64,000 nt of DNA from Cryptomeria japonica (taxonomy: Eukaryota; Streptophyta; Pinopsida; Cupressales; Cupressaceae), in NCBI RefSeq assembly GCF_030272615.1, contig NC_081409.1, positions 620,336,255 to 620,400,254 on the forward strand, read 5' to 3'. Under the pieces are notes generated by a model. It worked only from the letters and a program-made list of their open reading frames with translations, was not told the DNA's origin and made no database searches. Every line of letters begins with the position of its first letter. Position 1 is the stretch's first letter. Below, one piece after another: positions 34,301 to 45,978 of the stretch. The position numbers and the translations under genes were made by a program.

Positions 34301-34318
34301 GCTAAAGTGGGGGCTAAA
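34301..34318 (+). other. Polypurine tract of element E
   Basis: GCTAAAGTGGGGGCTAAA lies immediately before the 3' LTR. The same 18 bases precede the LTR of element B on the minus strand. Confidence 0.88.
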
Positions 34319-35980
34319 TGTAGCATCGTAAATTGTACGCACTTGCTAGGGTGGTACAATTTCACACCTAGTTTAGCACCCGCCTTGGCACATTTTGCAT
34401 TTTGCATTGCTTTTTTCCTTTAGCACTTAATTAATTAAATTAATTAGGTCTAAGGTTCTATTTTATCATCTCCCATATCATAAAGTTGGGCCCTTTTCAT
34501 TAAAGTGTGCCCCTTTCATTTTATTCCTCCAATACATCATTTAATCAAAAACCCTAATTAGGTCCTATTTTGAACTTGGGGGCTTGATTTCGGGGCTCAA
34601 AACATCTTGAAATCAGCTGTAACTTCGGGATTCGCTCTAAAATCATCATATCCGACGGCCCTAAAAATTTGGTGAAAAGTTGTCAGGACCATGGCGCTCG
34701 GCGTGCACATGCTCCCGGACATTTTTCCCGAAATTTTAGGAGCGTGATCCAATCATAAAATAAAGCTTAACCCCAAGAAATTGGCGGGAGATTCAATCTC
34801 TAGGTCGGCCAAAAGTTGAAATTAAGACCTAGGGTTTCATATATAAGAGCTCTCTTTCTTCATTTGAAAGGGGGGGAATTTTGGTTTCAAGGACCTTCTA
34901 TGCAGCGAAAGAGCAGATCTTTGAAGACTTCAACAAAATTCAACATCCATCCATCAAGCATCTATTAATTTCATTCATCCATTTAGGGCTTTGAAGGCAT
35001 TGAAGAACAATAAGGGATCACCGATTGAAGATTGGCTTGTACCCCTCCCTTGGGGTTGGGTATGATTTCATGTTATTTTCATGGCTTTGCATAAGCTTCA
35101 TCATAACATTTGTATTCATGCTTTAGATCACTTTGCATCTTGATTTGGAGTATTTACATTATCATGTACAAGCAATTAGGGTTTACTTTCTAGGTTGCTC
35201 TAGTTTGCTTACTTGCATTTTAGGATCTTGCACACACACAAGGTCTGCAGACACTACTTTTACATTACAACTTGGCTATTCATGGAGGTGGAAACCACCA
35301 AAGCGGGGGTTTGACTAAGGCAAAACCCTATATAGTGACCCACCATACCTTTTCAGATATAAGTGCAGGTTTCGGGATTCGGACGACGCCACAAGTTGCA
35401 GATCCGACGGAAGCGGACCGAGACAGAACAACACACCAAATTTAAGAGCAAAAGACTAGGACAGGGCCATGGGGTGCCCTGGTCCTGCCAGGACAGGGGC
35501 ACTAGGCGCCCTAGTCCCTGGGACAGGGGTGCTAGGCACCCTGGTCCTTCTGTCAGACAACAAGTTTTAGATAGCTTTTCAGGTGGCAGAACAACAGTTT
35601 CAGGAGCAGTTTCAGGGGCAGTATCAGGACAGTGGCGCCTGCGCCCCCGTCCTGAACATTTTCACTCAGATTTTAACTTTGGGTATGCATTTGCATTCTT
35701 GTCTTGTCCTTGTGTTTGCAGCTTTCCATTGTTTAATCTTAATTCTGCAATCTTGTTATTAGTTCATACTTGCACTTTGGGATTAGGAATTGAACTTGTA
35801 TCATTTTATCTATCAATTACAACAAAGGAATAGAAATCCTAATAGGTAGCTCGTGGCTCTCTCTTCCACAAAAAGAAGTAGCCAATTGTGTGATACCTCT
35901 AGGCTCTTTCGTATTCCACAATGTTTGTCAAAAGGTAGGATTAGGACATGTTAGCCTAGTCTCGCTTTTTCCCCTACACA
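34319..35980 (+). repeat. 3' LTR of element E
   Basis: 1662 bp, the same length as the 5' LTR, with the same ends TGTAGCATCG and CTACACA. The GACCATG...CATGGTC inverted repeat is damaged here (right arm CATGCTC). Confidence 0.95.
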
Positions 35981-35985
35981 CTTGT

Positions 35986-36046
35986 TATCAAAGTTGTAAG
36001 ATCCTAAAGTACACTAGGGGCTTGGTGTATTTTGCCTCCTTGATGA
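35986..36046 (+). other. Last 60 bp of element C
   Basis: Continues C after element E: AAGTTGTAAGATCCTAAAGT, then GGCTTGGTG and TTTTGCCTCCTTGA, matching the minus strand of element B at about 40860-40800. Similarity stops near 36046, short of B's polypurine tract, so C is truncated where element F begins. Confidence 0.7.
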
Positions 36047-36127
36047 CTTGAGCCAAATATCACTTTTTGAGCTACTTCTCTTTACTTTAAGCTTTGTTGC
36101 AGCAGGAGAAGGAGTTACGGGTTCTGG

Positions 36128-36764
36128 CTATGGCTGGATTGGAGGGGACAATTCTGACGACGAGAATATTGTAGCTAGTTCCATAGGCTGTATTTGGGCC
36201 TCGTTATACAAATTGTCATCTTCACTTGAAGACTGAAGAAGCTTCATAGGATGAGCTGATAAATCTAAGATGGACGTCGTCTCCCACTCCTTTGGAGCCA
36301 TGTCATAATCATTGTCACTAAGAGGCTCTGAACCCATTAACAATGATTTCATTTCTGTAGGGAATGCATGATATTTCTAAATGTTCTTCGTGATGAATCC
36401 TACACCATTTGAGTAACAAAAAGTCTTCAAGGTGTATATCATTTCCCAAGTGTCTCATTCCTCACTACATTGTTGCAACAAATTTCTTAATTCTGTCTTG
36501 ATGTTCAAGATCTCCCTGGGGCAGGGAAATGACAACAAACGTCTTGGCTAGGGTCATAATTTTGTTGATTTTATACATGCCTGGACTTAATTCAAGGTAA
36601 GCTACCTCATGAGTAGCCCCATAGTTTGTAATCATCTTTTTGAACCTAGGTTCGCTTTCAATATGAATCTGATTGCTGACCCCCTTCCACGACAACCATA
36701 AATAGGTAAAACAGGTGGAGAAGTAACCACCTAGTGTTTTAGACCAATATTTTCTCAACAACAT
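36128..36764 (-). pseudogene. Unassigned post-protease segment of element F
   Basis: ORF 36764-36465 (MLLRKYWSKTLGGYFSTC, then FTYLWLSWKG) and ORF 36352-36128 (acidic, SDNDYDMAPKEWETTS) follow the protease on the same strand. In position they match the linker between protease and RT in gypsy pol. I recognise no domain in either. Confidence 0.45.
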
Positions 36765-36932
36765 GTCGTAAACTTTAGGGATATCAACTACTTGAATATC
36801 AATATGTCATAAAATGCGGGGATCAATAGACAACTAGATGTACACATCTTTGAGCTCTCCAATCACATTGACCTCCATCTTATCCAACTGGATAATCTTG
36901 TTGTTGGCACGAGCAGGACTAAGTCCCAACTT

Positions 36933-37727
36933 TTAGCATATGGAATAAGGCATGACATTTTCTGAAGCATCAAAGTCCACTAAACAATTATTCCAGTTCT
37001 TACCACCTATCTTGAGACTGAGAAATGGAGGGTTCTTAGCAGCAACAAGGTGATAAGTTGCATTAACATCCTCGGTTTCATCCATCTTCACTTCATTAGC
37101 ATGAGGTTCTAGCTCTTCTAGATTCTTTAGGAGTGCTTGTTTTTTCTTGGGACAATATAACAACACGTCCATAAGGGACACAATAGTAGTTATTTCAATT
37201 TCCTTAGTTACATCATAGAAGCATCTAGTTGCAAGCTCCCTATTCACTTTAGCTCTAGATGTCACGTGAGGACCCTTGGGGGGCGGTGGGTTATTGCTTG
37301 CAGTCAGATCAGAAGGAGGATGTCCATCCTTAGGTGGAATAGGTTCAGTTAGAGGTTCTTTTCCTTGGATTCTCAAATTATAAGGACCCCTGGTATTCTG
37401 GAATGCTTGTGCATCATAGACTGGTGTCTCAGGGTCCACTGATGCTTCTTCCCTAAAAAAAAAGGTGTTCACGAGCATCGCAATGTTAAACTTGTCAGGT
37501 TTTGACGTTTCTCCTTGTCCCCTTGGTTGTGCATTATCTTGAGCTATGCGAATGACATTCTCCATTTGTGCATAATTTACTTTAGAGTGCAGTGTAGTAT
37601 CATGTAGCCTACACCAGTTGGTCATCAGGTTCATGTCCGCAAGGTTGACATTTTGCACAGAATTTGAACCATCCCTTTCTTTTGGGTGATCATGAGGAAC
37701 TCTATCATTGTTGGAAAAATGTTCCAA
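36933..37727 (-). pseudogene. Protease region of element F
   Basis: A 264-codon open stretch. After a Pro-rich linker (SNNPPPPKGPHVTSR) it ends in a retropepsin N-terminus, LKIGGKNWNNCLVDFDASEN followed by VMP. Related elements have DFGAS at this site, so the catalytic-loop glycine has become Asp (DFDAS). The rest of the protease is broken after 36933. Confidence 0.8.
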
Positions 37728-38045
37728 GGTCTATTGTAAGTCCTTTTATTGTACCTTTGGTTTTGACCTTGACTCTGGTAATGCTAATTGTTGTATGTCT
37801 GAGATTGATTTTTCATGGTTGGAGGATAAGCTTTGAGATGCCCCAACTCAATAGTGACCTGGGATATAATCTTTGTAAGTACTTCAAGCTCTGGAGAGAG
37901 GTGATTAGTTTGATCAACAATGGAGACTCATGTCGCATGGTTGGAAACTACAACATTGTTGATCCCTTGCTGGTAAGTTATCCTGTAAGGCTGTTCAGTG
38001 GTATGTGTGAGTGCCATGTTCAGCCATGGTAGAGAGGGTGTAATT

Positions 38046-38388
38046 TCTACTAGCTAGGGTTGTCATTGCACCAAAAGATCAACCTGTCAATGCTTGATAC
38101 AACCACTAGAATTATAGAATCCACAAGAGGCTATTAAACCATGTCACAAATCCCCATGAGGGACACTAGCCCACTGCTAATAGTCCCCCTCCCAACGTCA
38201 CTCGCTGCAACTTGCGTGATTTGAACCTATGACCAAGCTCTGATACCACTTGTTACAAGCTAGGGTTGTCGTTGCACCAAAAGATGACCTGTCAATGCTC
38301 GATACAACCAGTAGACTTATAGAATCCACAGGAGGCTGTTAAACCATGTCACGAATCCTGACAAGGGACACTAGCCCACTGCCAATAG
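38046..38388 (-). mobile_element. TRIM: 343-bp miniature LTR retrotransposon
   Basis: Two 138-bp direct repeats (38046-38183 and 38251-38388), roughly 90% alike by eye, flank a 67-bp interior. The interior holds only a pyrimidine/purine tract (38184-38193, GGGAGGGGGA on the minus strand) and a near-perfect initiator-Met primer site (TGGTATCAGAGCTTGG on the minus strand, 38248-38233), 2 nt from the LTR. The flanks TAATT (38041-38045) and TAACT (38389-38393) are a 4/5 target duplication. It has no coding capacity. The LTR starts CTATT on the minus strand, not TG. It lies inside the gag of element F. Confidence 0.88.
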
Positions 38389-39562
38389 TAACTTGTGGTT
38401 TTGGGACATGTTGCTGAGGTGCATATAACAAAACTGGGTTCATAGTTGGAGCTCCCACAACCACGACTAGATTTGATTCAAGCAATTGACCATACCTACC
38501 ATGTGCAAAACCTAGAGGTAGGCTATGACCAATCCCACCAGGAGTTTGATTCAATTGTTGATCCATTTTGAAGGTGAGGGCATATGATTTGGCCAAGGTA
38601 TCCCTATCTCGCTCCTAACTAGTCTGTTTGGTGAACATTGCAATCCATGGGTCAATGGTGTGGAAGTATGCTTCAATGGCAACATTATTAGAAACATTGT
38701 AAGGATCTTATAGCCTTTTGTATTCTCTTTGGAACTTAGCATCAAAGATGGTCAAAGGTTCATTGGGAAGTTTCCTTAATGATGCAAATTGGTGGTATAA
38801 GGTTGCAGGGTCTACATACACCCTGAACTGCAAATGAATGGCTTCTTCAAGCATGTTCCAACTAGTTATAGAATTCATAGGTATGGAGAGGTACCAGTGA
38901 TACTCATTAGCTCCTAGGGAGTAAGGAAAAATATGGCAAACAACATCTTCACGCTGAATATTATTTCATACTAAGGTATCTTTGAAAGCTTTGATATGCT
39001 CTTCAATAGTCTCGATTCCCCCAAACTCAAATTTAGAACAAAACTTGTCAGGGTTCTTGGGAAGTTCATGTATCCCACTAGGAATATTTCCTAAAGGAGA
39101 TTGAGCCTGATTCAAAAGTTCCATTGGTGGTGGATCTTGGTTAACAAAAGGAGCTGCAATAGGTTGAGTACTAGGGATGAGTTGGATTGGAGAGTGAACT
39201 ATATGGGGTTGCTGAGTAGGTGCATCCTAGGACTTCTCCTTCCCTTTGTCTTTCCTCTGCCTATTTGACAGTTCAAGTTCCACAAACTTCTTCAGACTTG
39301 CAACACTACGAAGGACTCTTTCAAACCTCTCAGGTGAGAAAGAAGAGATTTGCTCCAACTTGATGCTTCTTAATTTTAATGTGGTTGAGGATTGGGTGCC
39401 TGAGGTGCTTGAGGTGGTTGGGATTGTTGAGGCTATTGGGGTTGAGCTCTTTGTTCAACAAGCTATCTTTGAGCTTGAGCCTCCAAATGTCTACCCTTTA
39501 ATTGCTCCTTGTCAAGCACCCTATGCATGGGCAACCAATCAATGTAGTTCTTCTTATGGTTA
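38389..39562 (-). pseudogene. gag capsid of element F
   Basis: On the minus strand, across several stops: KFCSKFEFGGIETIEEHIKA, then ANEYHWYLSIP, LEEAIHLQFRVYVDPATLYH, QFASLRKLPNEPLTIFDAKF and YKRL. This is the Retrotrans_gag capsid pattern. ORF 38596-38339 (MAKSYALTFKMDQQLN) is the downstream Gln/Pro-rich part and runs into the TRIM. Upstream is a Gln/Pro-rich stretch (39450-39380). Confidence 0.82.
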
Positions 39563-40719
39563 TGTAATGGTGGAAAAATGGTGAATGATAGATCAAGAAG
39601 GAAACCACCCTTTCCCTCAAAGAGAGATGAGAGTTTCACTATTGATTACCATTCAAGGACTTTTCACCATGTTACATTAGGAAGAGGAGAGGATAATTCA
39701 CTAGATTCAATCTCTCCACAAAAAGATGGATGATTGAATTCAGAATGAAATGGGAATGATAGGTTGATCCCCTCTTTCTTGTTTCAAATAGAAAGGAAAT
39801 TGATTGAGTTATGTAGTGCAAAAGTGACAAAGAACTGATTATAACTTGAGATCGGAATATGGGATGAAGCTGTGCACTTGGTTCTGGTAGTAATATGTTA
39901 AGACGAAGTCACCCTGCGAATTTGAGTAAAAGTTATTTGGACCATGGCGGGAATGTACAGTCCTCTGAAAAATTCGCAAAATGAAAAGGGTTTTTCTGCC
40001 TGTACAAATGAAGCTCAAATCCGAAAGTATAGTTGTGCACCTGCAACCTACACACAGAAAAGAGAGGAAAATGGGTTGGGATTAAGGGTTTTCCTTTAGG
40101 TCAAACCCTAGTTTTGGAATTAACAAAGTAATGAAAGAAAGTACTTGCAAATAGCTGTAAATGAAAGACTGAATTGTAAATCACCTCAAGGGAGGTTGTG
40201 GTAGCAATGTTGATAGAAATGCTTATGTGGAATTATATGTTGGAATCAATCTCCTCTTCAATGGTTGAATCCTTGACTTGAATGCAACACCTAGCCTTGA
40301 AGGGAGACTTAAGAATGCTCAATGCTGGAAAACAATGTTTGAATGCTTGAATCTATCCAACTTTGACCTCTCCAAATTATGCAAATGAGAGGACAAATGC
40401 CCCCTTAAATACATGTTGGTGGATCTGAATTTCATCACAAGCCAACATTGGGGGAGTTTCCCGCCTGATGCACAACCAACAATGCAACCCTAGGAAGGGT
40501 CCTACCCCAAAATAGGATAGGGATAGGGGCACCATGCCCCTGTCCTACCCATTTCTCTAGAGTAGGGTGCGGATGTGGTGATGCAGAGGCCAAGGAAGAA
40601 GCTATTTCTGTAGACTAAGGAATCTCCAGTCTCCAATCAGGCTAGAGGATTCAAACTTGCATGCGTGAGGACCCTTATGCAGTCGAAAATTGCTAGGGTT
40701 GCAATTTTATGACACTACA
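39563..40719 (-). repeat. 3' LTR of element B (left copy)
   Basis: 1157 bp. A TATTTAAG at 40411-40404 (minus strand) is conserved in the other LTR and may be the core promoter. It has a single GC-rich hairpin unit near 40520-40550 where the partner LTR has three. Confidence 0.92.
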
Positions 40720-40740
40720 TTTAGCCCCCACTTTAGCGGG
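40720..40740 (-). other. Polypurine tract of element B
   Basis: The minus strand reads CCCGCTAAAGTGGGGGCTAAA, directly before the LTR. Its last 18 bases equal those of element E. Confidence 0.88.
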
Positions 40741-41471
40741 AGAATAAGTGTACACCAATACTATCGGTAAAGTTCAAAGAAACAAGATTGAAAGACTTTT
40801 ACCATGTCAAGGAGGCAAGATGCACCAAGCCTCCAGTGGACTTAAGATCTTATGACTTCGATTGACAAAGTAAAAGGGAAGATTGAGAAGGGGAGAACCA
40901 TGATTGCAAGTAGCAAAGTTCCCTTCACTATGAGTCACGAAAGCAAGGATACCAAAGATTACAAAGAAAAACAAAGTTCACTAAGTAATTCTAAGTATCA
41001 TAAGAAGGAAAATATGAGTGGAGTTAATGCCCCCATGTTAAAGCGATCATGTGCGCCTTATCAGGAGTGATTGTTTTAAGGTAGGATACACCCAAGAGAG
41101 AGAGAATAAAGGGAACACATTATTGCAAGGATTTATCCCCCAATCAAGGAATAAACCCAAGGATTATGAACACAAAACATGAGGTAGTGTAGCTTTCCTT
41201 GGGGTCAGTATGCTATATTATAGCTCATGTATATCATACATGTATGTGCATATAATAATCGTCATTCCCCAAAGAAGGACACTACCTTGGAAGAAAGGGA
41301 AGAGGGGATGTCTTTCAAGTCAACATGAAAGAGACAAAGAAAATATCTCAATGCTTTGCATCGTCCCCAAGTAGACATTAAGGGAACAATAGAAAAACAA
41401 GGAGACACATAGAAGAAAGGTCACAAAAGAGAAAGAAAGTTGAGAGAGAAATATCTGCAGTGCTAATATTG
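40741..41471 (-). other. 3' untranslated region of element B
   Basis: No gene. Collinear with the plus-strand blocks 26738-27236 and 35986-36046 of element C, which established C as the same family. The small plus-strand ORF 40852-41070 falls here and has no features of a gene. Confidence 0.75.
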
Positions 41472-44400
41472 CTAATCTAGCATGACATCTGCCTCCTGAT
41501 CTTGTTGATCACTATTTTGGGAAGGCGAGCAACATGCTAGAGGAGCGACATTGAGCACATCAGATGGAGCTATCACAAGATCCAAACAAGGACTATGCTC
41601 ATGTTGTAAGTCACTTTGTTGAATTCTAGGAGCTAGGATTAGGGTTTGTGAAAACTCATCTGATAAATGCTTGTCTATATCAATATATTCATACTCACTA
41701 TCAGAAGCATTAGGAGTTGCATTGCCATTATGAATAAAATTTTCACCCATTTCTTCACCAAAGTTTAGAGAAATAGGAGCAAGAACACGAATAGGAGTAA
41801 AACCATCACATGTTTTATGTAGCTTATAATTTGGAGATGTAGGTTGAACATCTTGCTTAGGAGAAAAGGGAATCATGTCAATTGTCGGAGTCTGAGGAGA
41901 TTGAGTATTTTGATGGACAACTTCATGAGCTCAAACACGGTGTCTTCGTTGGAATTCTCTCGCACAACGATTCCGTCGAGTCTTAGTGGAAGGCTGAGAA
42001 GGAGGAGGAACATTTGAACAAGTAGGAATTTTTCTCTCCTTGATAGTTGAAGGTTTAGGTTGAGGTCTTTTAGGTTGAACAAGAGGAGAAGCATGCCTCT
42101 TCTCTCAATAAGAAAAAGGAGGTGGAAATGCACCATAGAAAGAAGGATTATTATGTGTAGGAAGGAGACCAGGTCCATCATGGGGAGGAGGTATAAGTCT
42201 AGCCTTAGGAAGAATATTGGTGTTCCCCTTAAGAGAAGGTAAAGTCACATCCATAGGTATAGGTGGAAAATATTCCCTAGGAGGGAGATTAGTTCTATCT
42301 GTGAGGGGAAGAAACTTATCTTGAAGAATAATAGGAATGTCAAGTGTTGGAGATCTAGGTTGACTTAAGGATAAGATCATATCGTTCTTCCATTTTTGAT
42401 AAGATTGAAAAAGAGCATCGATCCTTAATGGAAGAGATTGGAATTGTGTAGGCCAAAAGAGATCAATAGGAACACCAGGGCTTCTTTCGAATGGACAAAA
42501 TAAGATATGGTTCACGGTTATGATTTATCCATTATGAGGAAATTTCAAACACTTGTGGATTGGAGAATCAATAGCCTTCATGGAAGATAGCCAAGGATAG
42601 CCGAACTTCACATGGAATTGCTCAGAAGAAGGTATGATAACAAAGTCATCATCCATGGATTTAGCATGAACTTCAACAAGAAGGGTGGTAGAGCGAATGG
42701 TAGGACAAGATTAGCCATTAAATAACTTCACAACCACATTAGAAACCTCATATAGTGGTTTATGCAATCGTAAATTGAAAAGATACTCTTCAGTTATGAC
42801 ATTAGCCATGCAAGAGGGATCAATCAGGGCACCATGACAAGGGATATCCTTAACCATTGCAACTATGTATAAAGGGCCATCAAATTCTCTAATGGTCTTG
42901 CTAGGGTAAAATGTAATACAAGGGTCCTTAGGAAAACCTTGTGTTTCTACCATATTAACCAAGTTTGGAGCCATAGAGGTTAATTCTTCAGAAGATAGAG
43001 AATTAGGCACAATCTCAATAATGTTAGAGGTATGAGATGGCAAGGGATCAGTAAAAATATTAAGATTTTGAATAAGAGGAGCTACTGATTTATTCCCTTT
43101 ATCATTCATACCTACCACATATATAGTATTATTATCAATCAAGTCTTGAATCTTATTTTTCAATGAAAAACATTTCTCAGTATCATGACTAGGTTGATGA
43201 GGAAATTGACAAAAGGAATTATTATCAAAATAAGGAGATGCAAGTTTGGAAGGATCAATTTGTTTTATAGGAGGAAGTTTGATAACATCTCTGTGCAACA
43301 ACTAAGACATAATACTATGTAAAGATTCATTCAAAGGAGTAAACTGTCTTTCTCTTTGGAAAAATTTAGAAATAAAAGGCACACTTGTTGTAGAATTCAC
43401 ATGGTTATTGTTGATTGGATCATTAAATTTGATGAAGCTTTTTGTTGGTTTGAACTTCGCGAATGGTTGTTGAATACTCTCCCCCTTATCACTCAGAGCC
43501 ATAGGAGTGGATTGCTCCATTTGAATCACAACTAGTTGATAATTGTGGAGTGTTGCGCACAATTGCGGAAAGGAAGTAAACTCAGACAAAAGAAGATTTT
43601 CCCTGATATCTTTTTGTAAATTAGAAACGAAAATTCTTTAAATATCATTATCAGGTACATGAAAAGAAATTTGAGCACACAAATGCTTATATCTACCAAT
43701 GAAATCAGTCAATTTTTCTTTAACACCTTGTTTACAATGCATTAAATCAGTCAAAGTGATTTTAGGTCCAATGTTGTTTTGCAAGCAATCTTTGATCATA
43801 AGCAAAATCAGTACACAAGGTTAGAAATGTTTTGACATGCGTAAGAGGATCACTTTTTCCATTATAGAGTTCCAATTGAGGGATCTCAACATGCTTAGGT
43901 GGCATGACTTTAACAATATCAAGAGAAAGTGGGCTCACAACATCAAAGGTGGGCACACTAATCTTGGATTGACTCATGGAAGCAATTTGTTGTTGTAAGG
44001 AAGACACAGTTTGAGCAAGATTGTTAATTATCATTTTGGTAGAAGAATGGATGTTAGACATAGGTGATTGGGAAGGTGGTGTGATGTTATTGAAAGAAGG
44101 CATGGACTAAGAATAAGGTGGTGGGACATTATGATAAGTAGGCATGGGTGATGATTGGGTAGGAAAAGGGACACTTAAAGGAGGATATAAAGTTGTTGAA
44201 GGAATGCCCCCCTTGTGTCACACTGATTGTTTGAGGAATAGTAGGGATATTCATAGAAGACATAGGTAACGATGGAGGATTAAATGAAGAAGAAGGATTG
44301 CCCCGATGACCTATGGTTGTAGGGATGAAATTTTAAGTTGAAGTAGCCATGATGTTGGATGTGAAAGTAGGAATACTAGTCATAGGAGTAGTCAAAGGAA

Positions 44401-44767
44401 TTGAAGGATTGACTTGTGTTGAAGGTTGTGAGTAACCTGGGGTTTTGACATAACTCTTGATAGGCATGACATTAGAATCAACAATATGTGTAATGCCACA
44501 CAATATATGAATTCCATTCTTATCACTTTGAATCATGTGCTTAAGGCCTTGAATTAATGGAAGAGATTCACAATTAGGGTATTTGTGGGACATCCATTTT
44601 TGAAAACTATCAAATTGATTGTCCAATGTAGAAAGTTAATCTAAAGAAAACCTAGTTAAAGCTTCTTCTTCATCATGGGATCCATCAATGTGGTGAATAG
44701 GCACATGATTAGGATGAGAAGCATTAACATGATCCTCATTAAAGAAGTCACCCAAATTAGGCTCCAT
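41472..44767 (-). pseudogene. gag, finger, protease and proline-rich tail of element B
   Basis: A likely start at 44767 opens MEPNLGDFFNEDHVN. Capsid: PKHVEIPQLELYNGKSDPLT (43900-43840) and, after a break, KEKLTDFIGRYKHLC. Finger: FCQFPHQPSHDTEKC near 43215-43175, a C-X3-H-X3-H-X4-C version of the group's CCHC-like motif. Protease: CHGALIDPSCMANVITEEYL near 42840-42780, where DPSC replaces the D-x-G active site, so it looks inactive. The remainder (42515-41472) is Pro-rich then acidic (SDSEYEYIDIDKHLSDEFSQ) and matches element C. Two or three stops and frameshifts. Confidence 0.83.
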
Positions 44768-45956
44768 CTCCTCAGTAATTAAACCTTGGTAAGACTTAAT
44801 TCTAATGCTTCATCTAATGGGGATAGGATAGGTAGGGCTAATAGTGGTAAAACTCATGCACTAGAGGGAAAACTTGAATTTTGAATTGTGGAACAAAGCT
44901 TACAAAATTGAGTAATGCAAAATTTAAGAAAATAATGATTACACAATTTGAACTTTGTTGGAGGAAGGGAATGACACAATTTCCAAAAATGAAAGGAAAT
45001 TGGAATTTTAAAATTAGGGCCAAGGGAATACCTCTTAATTTTAAAATCAGAATATTTAAAATCAGGGCAGACTATAATTAACCTCTTAATTTAAAACTTT
45101 TTCTTGAAAGTTGAAATGTTGAATTTTGAAGGTATTTCTGATTCTAGAGGGATGAAAAATCAATAAAATCATCAAATCTTTTGGATTTAGGCTATTAAAT
45201 ACAGTCATAACAGTCTCCCAAAATTTTGGGAAAAAAGCCGAGGACCATGGCGGGAACGCACATGGTCTGACCAACTTTTAAATTTTATTTGGGGATGGAT
45301 ATTGCAATGATTTTAAAGCTAACCCCCCAAAATTGGTGAATTTTACAATCTCTAGATGGGCGAAATGAAGGCGCAAATGTGAAAATAGGACCCTATTAGG
45401 GTTTTGGAAAAAAAAGAGGATTTGAATTGCAATTTAAAAAAAAGGTCAAACCTAATAGATAGGGACACCTTGGAAAATGTTTAGAAATTTGAATTGAAAT
45501 GAAATTGATTTTAAATTCACAAAAAATCCAATTAAATTTGAAAATTAGGGTTTTATGACCTAACCACTTAATTTTAAAATTTGAATTTTGGGAAAAAGGG
45601 GGAAACTGAAAAATTTGAATTGTAGGATTGAAGACAAATCCGAGAACAATCAGAAATTTGAAAATTAAATTGAAATCCAATTTTTGCACAAGTTCAATAT
45701 GATTTTAAAAAATTAGGGTTTTAACAAGTAACCTCTTAATTTTGTAAATTTTATTTGCAAATTGAACAAGACAAGGATGAAATTGAATTTGACAATCAAA
45801 ACAATTTTTAGATCTAAGATAACCACAAGCAATTTTTACAAATCACAAGTTCAATTTTAATTAAATACTAGTGTTTTTAATGATTTAACCACTAAGTTTG
45901 CAGAAATTTGAAACTTGTTAATGAAAAATATACAATTTTGTTCAAAGGAAAGCATG
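44768..45956 (-). other. Untranslated leader of element B
   Basis: AT-rich with recurrent TTTGAATTT and ATTTTAAAATT words. At 45243-45267 it carries the perfect inverted repeat GACCATG...CATGGTC also seen in E LTRs, within a roughly 200-bp stretch (45210-45420) that resembles the E LTR on the plus strand. No gene. Confidence 0.6.
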
Positions 45957-45975
45957 CTTCATGTCGGGTTCACCA
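45957..45975 (-). other. Primer-binding site of element B
   Basis: The minus strand reads TGGTGAACCCGACATGAAG, 3 nt from the LTR edge. 17 of 19 bases match the site of element E. Confidence 0.75.
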
Positions 45976-45978
45976 AAA

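Larger units (their letters stand above)
27237..35980 (+). mobile_element. Element E: complete non-autonomous LTR retrotransposon
   Basis: Its two LTRs of exactly 1662 bp (27237-28898 and 34319-35980) are flanked by the perfect 5-bp duplication CTTGT (27232-27236 and 35981-35985). I count roughly 70 LTR differences by eye, about 4%. Primer site, polypurine tract and TATA box are all present. The internal region holds one frame of about 1075 codons (29243-32470, one stop) with protease and G-patch domains, but no capsid, zinc finger, RT, RNase H or integrase anywhere in its 5.4 kb. It must have moved using proteins made elsewhere. It sits in the 3' untranslated part of element C. Confidence 0.95.

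Noticed and set aside
38046-38388. MITE or segmental duplication
   Set aside because: The repeats are direct, not inverted, and flank an initiator-Met primer site and purine tract, which defines a TRIM.
40852-41070. Small Lys/Ser-rich plus-strand ORF
   Set aside because: Lies in the 3' untranslated region of element B, antisense to it, and is not preserved in element C.
44838-45689. Short ORFs in the leader of element B
   Set aside because: Phe/Lys/Asn-rich translations of AT-rich DNA on both strands. No conserved content.
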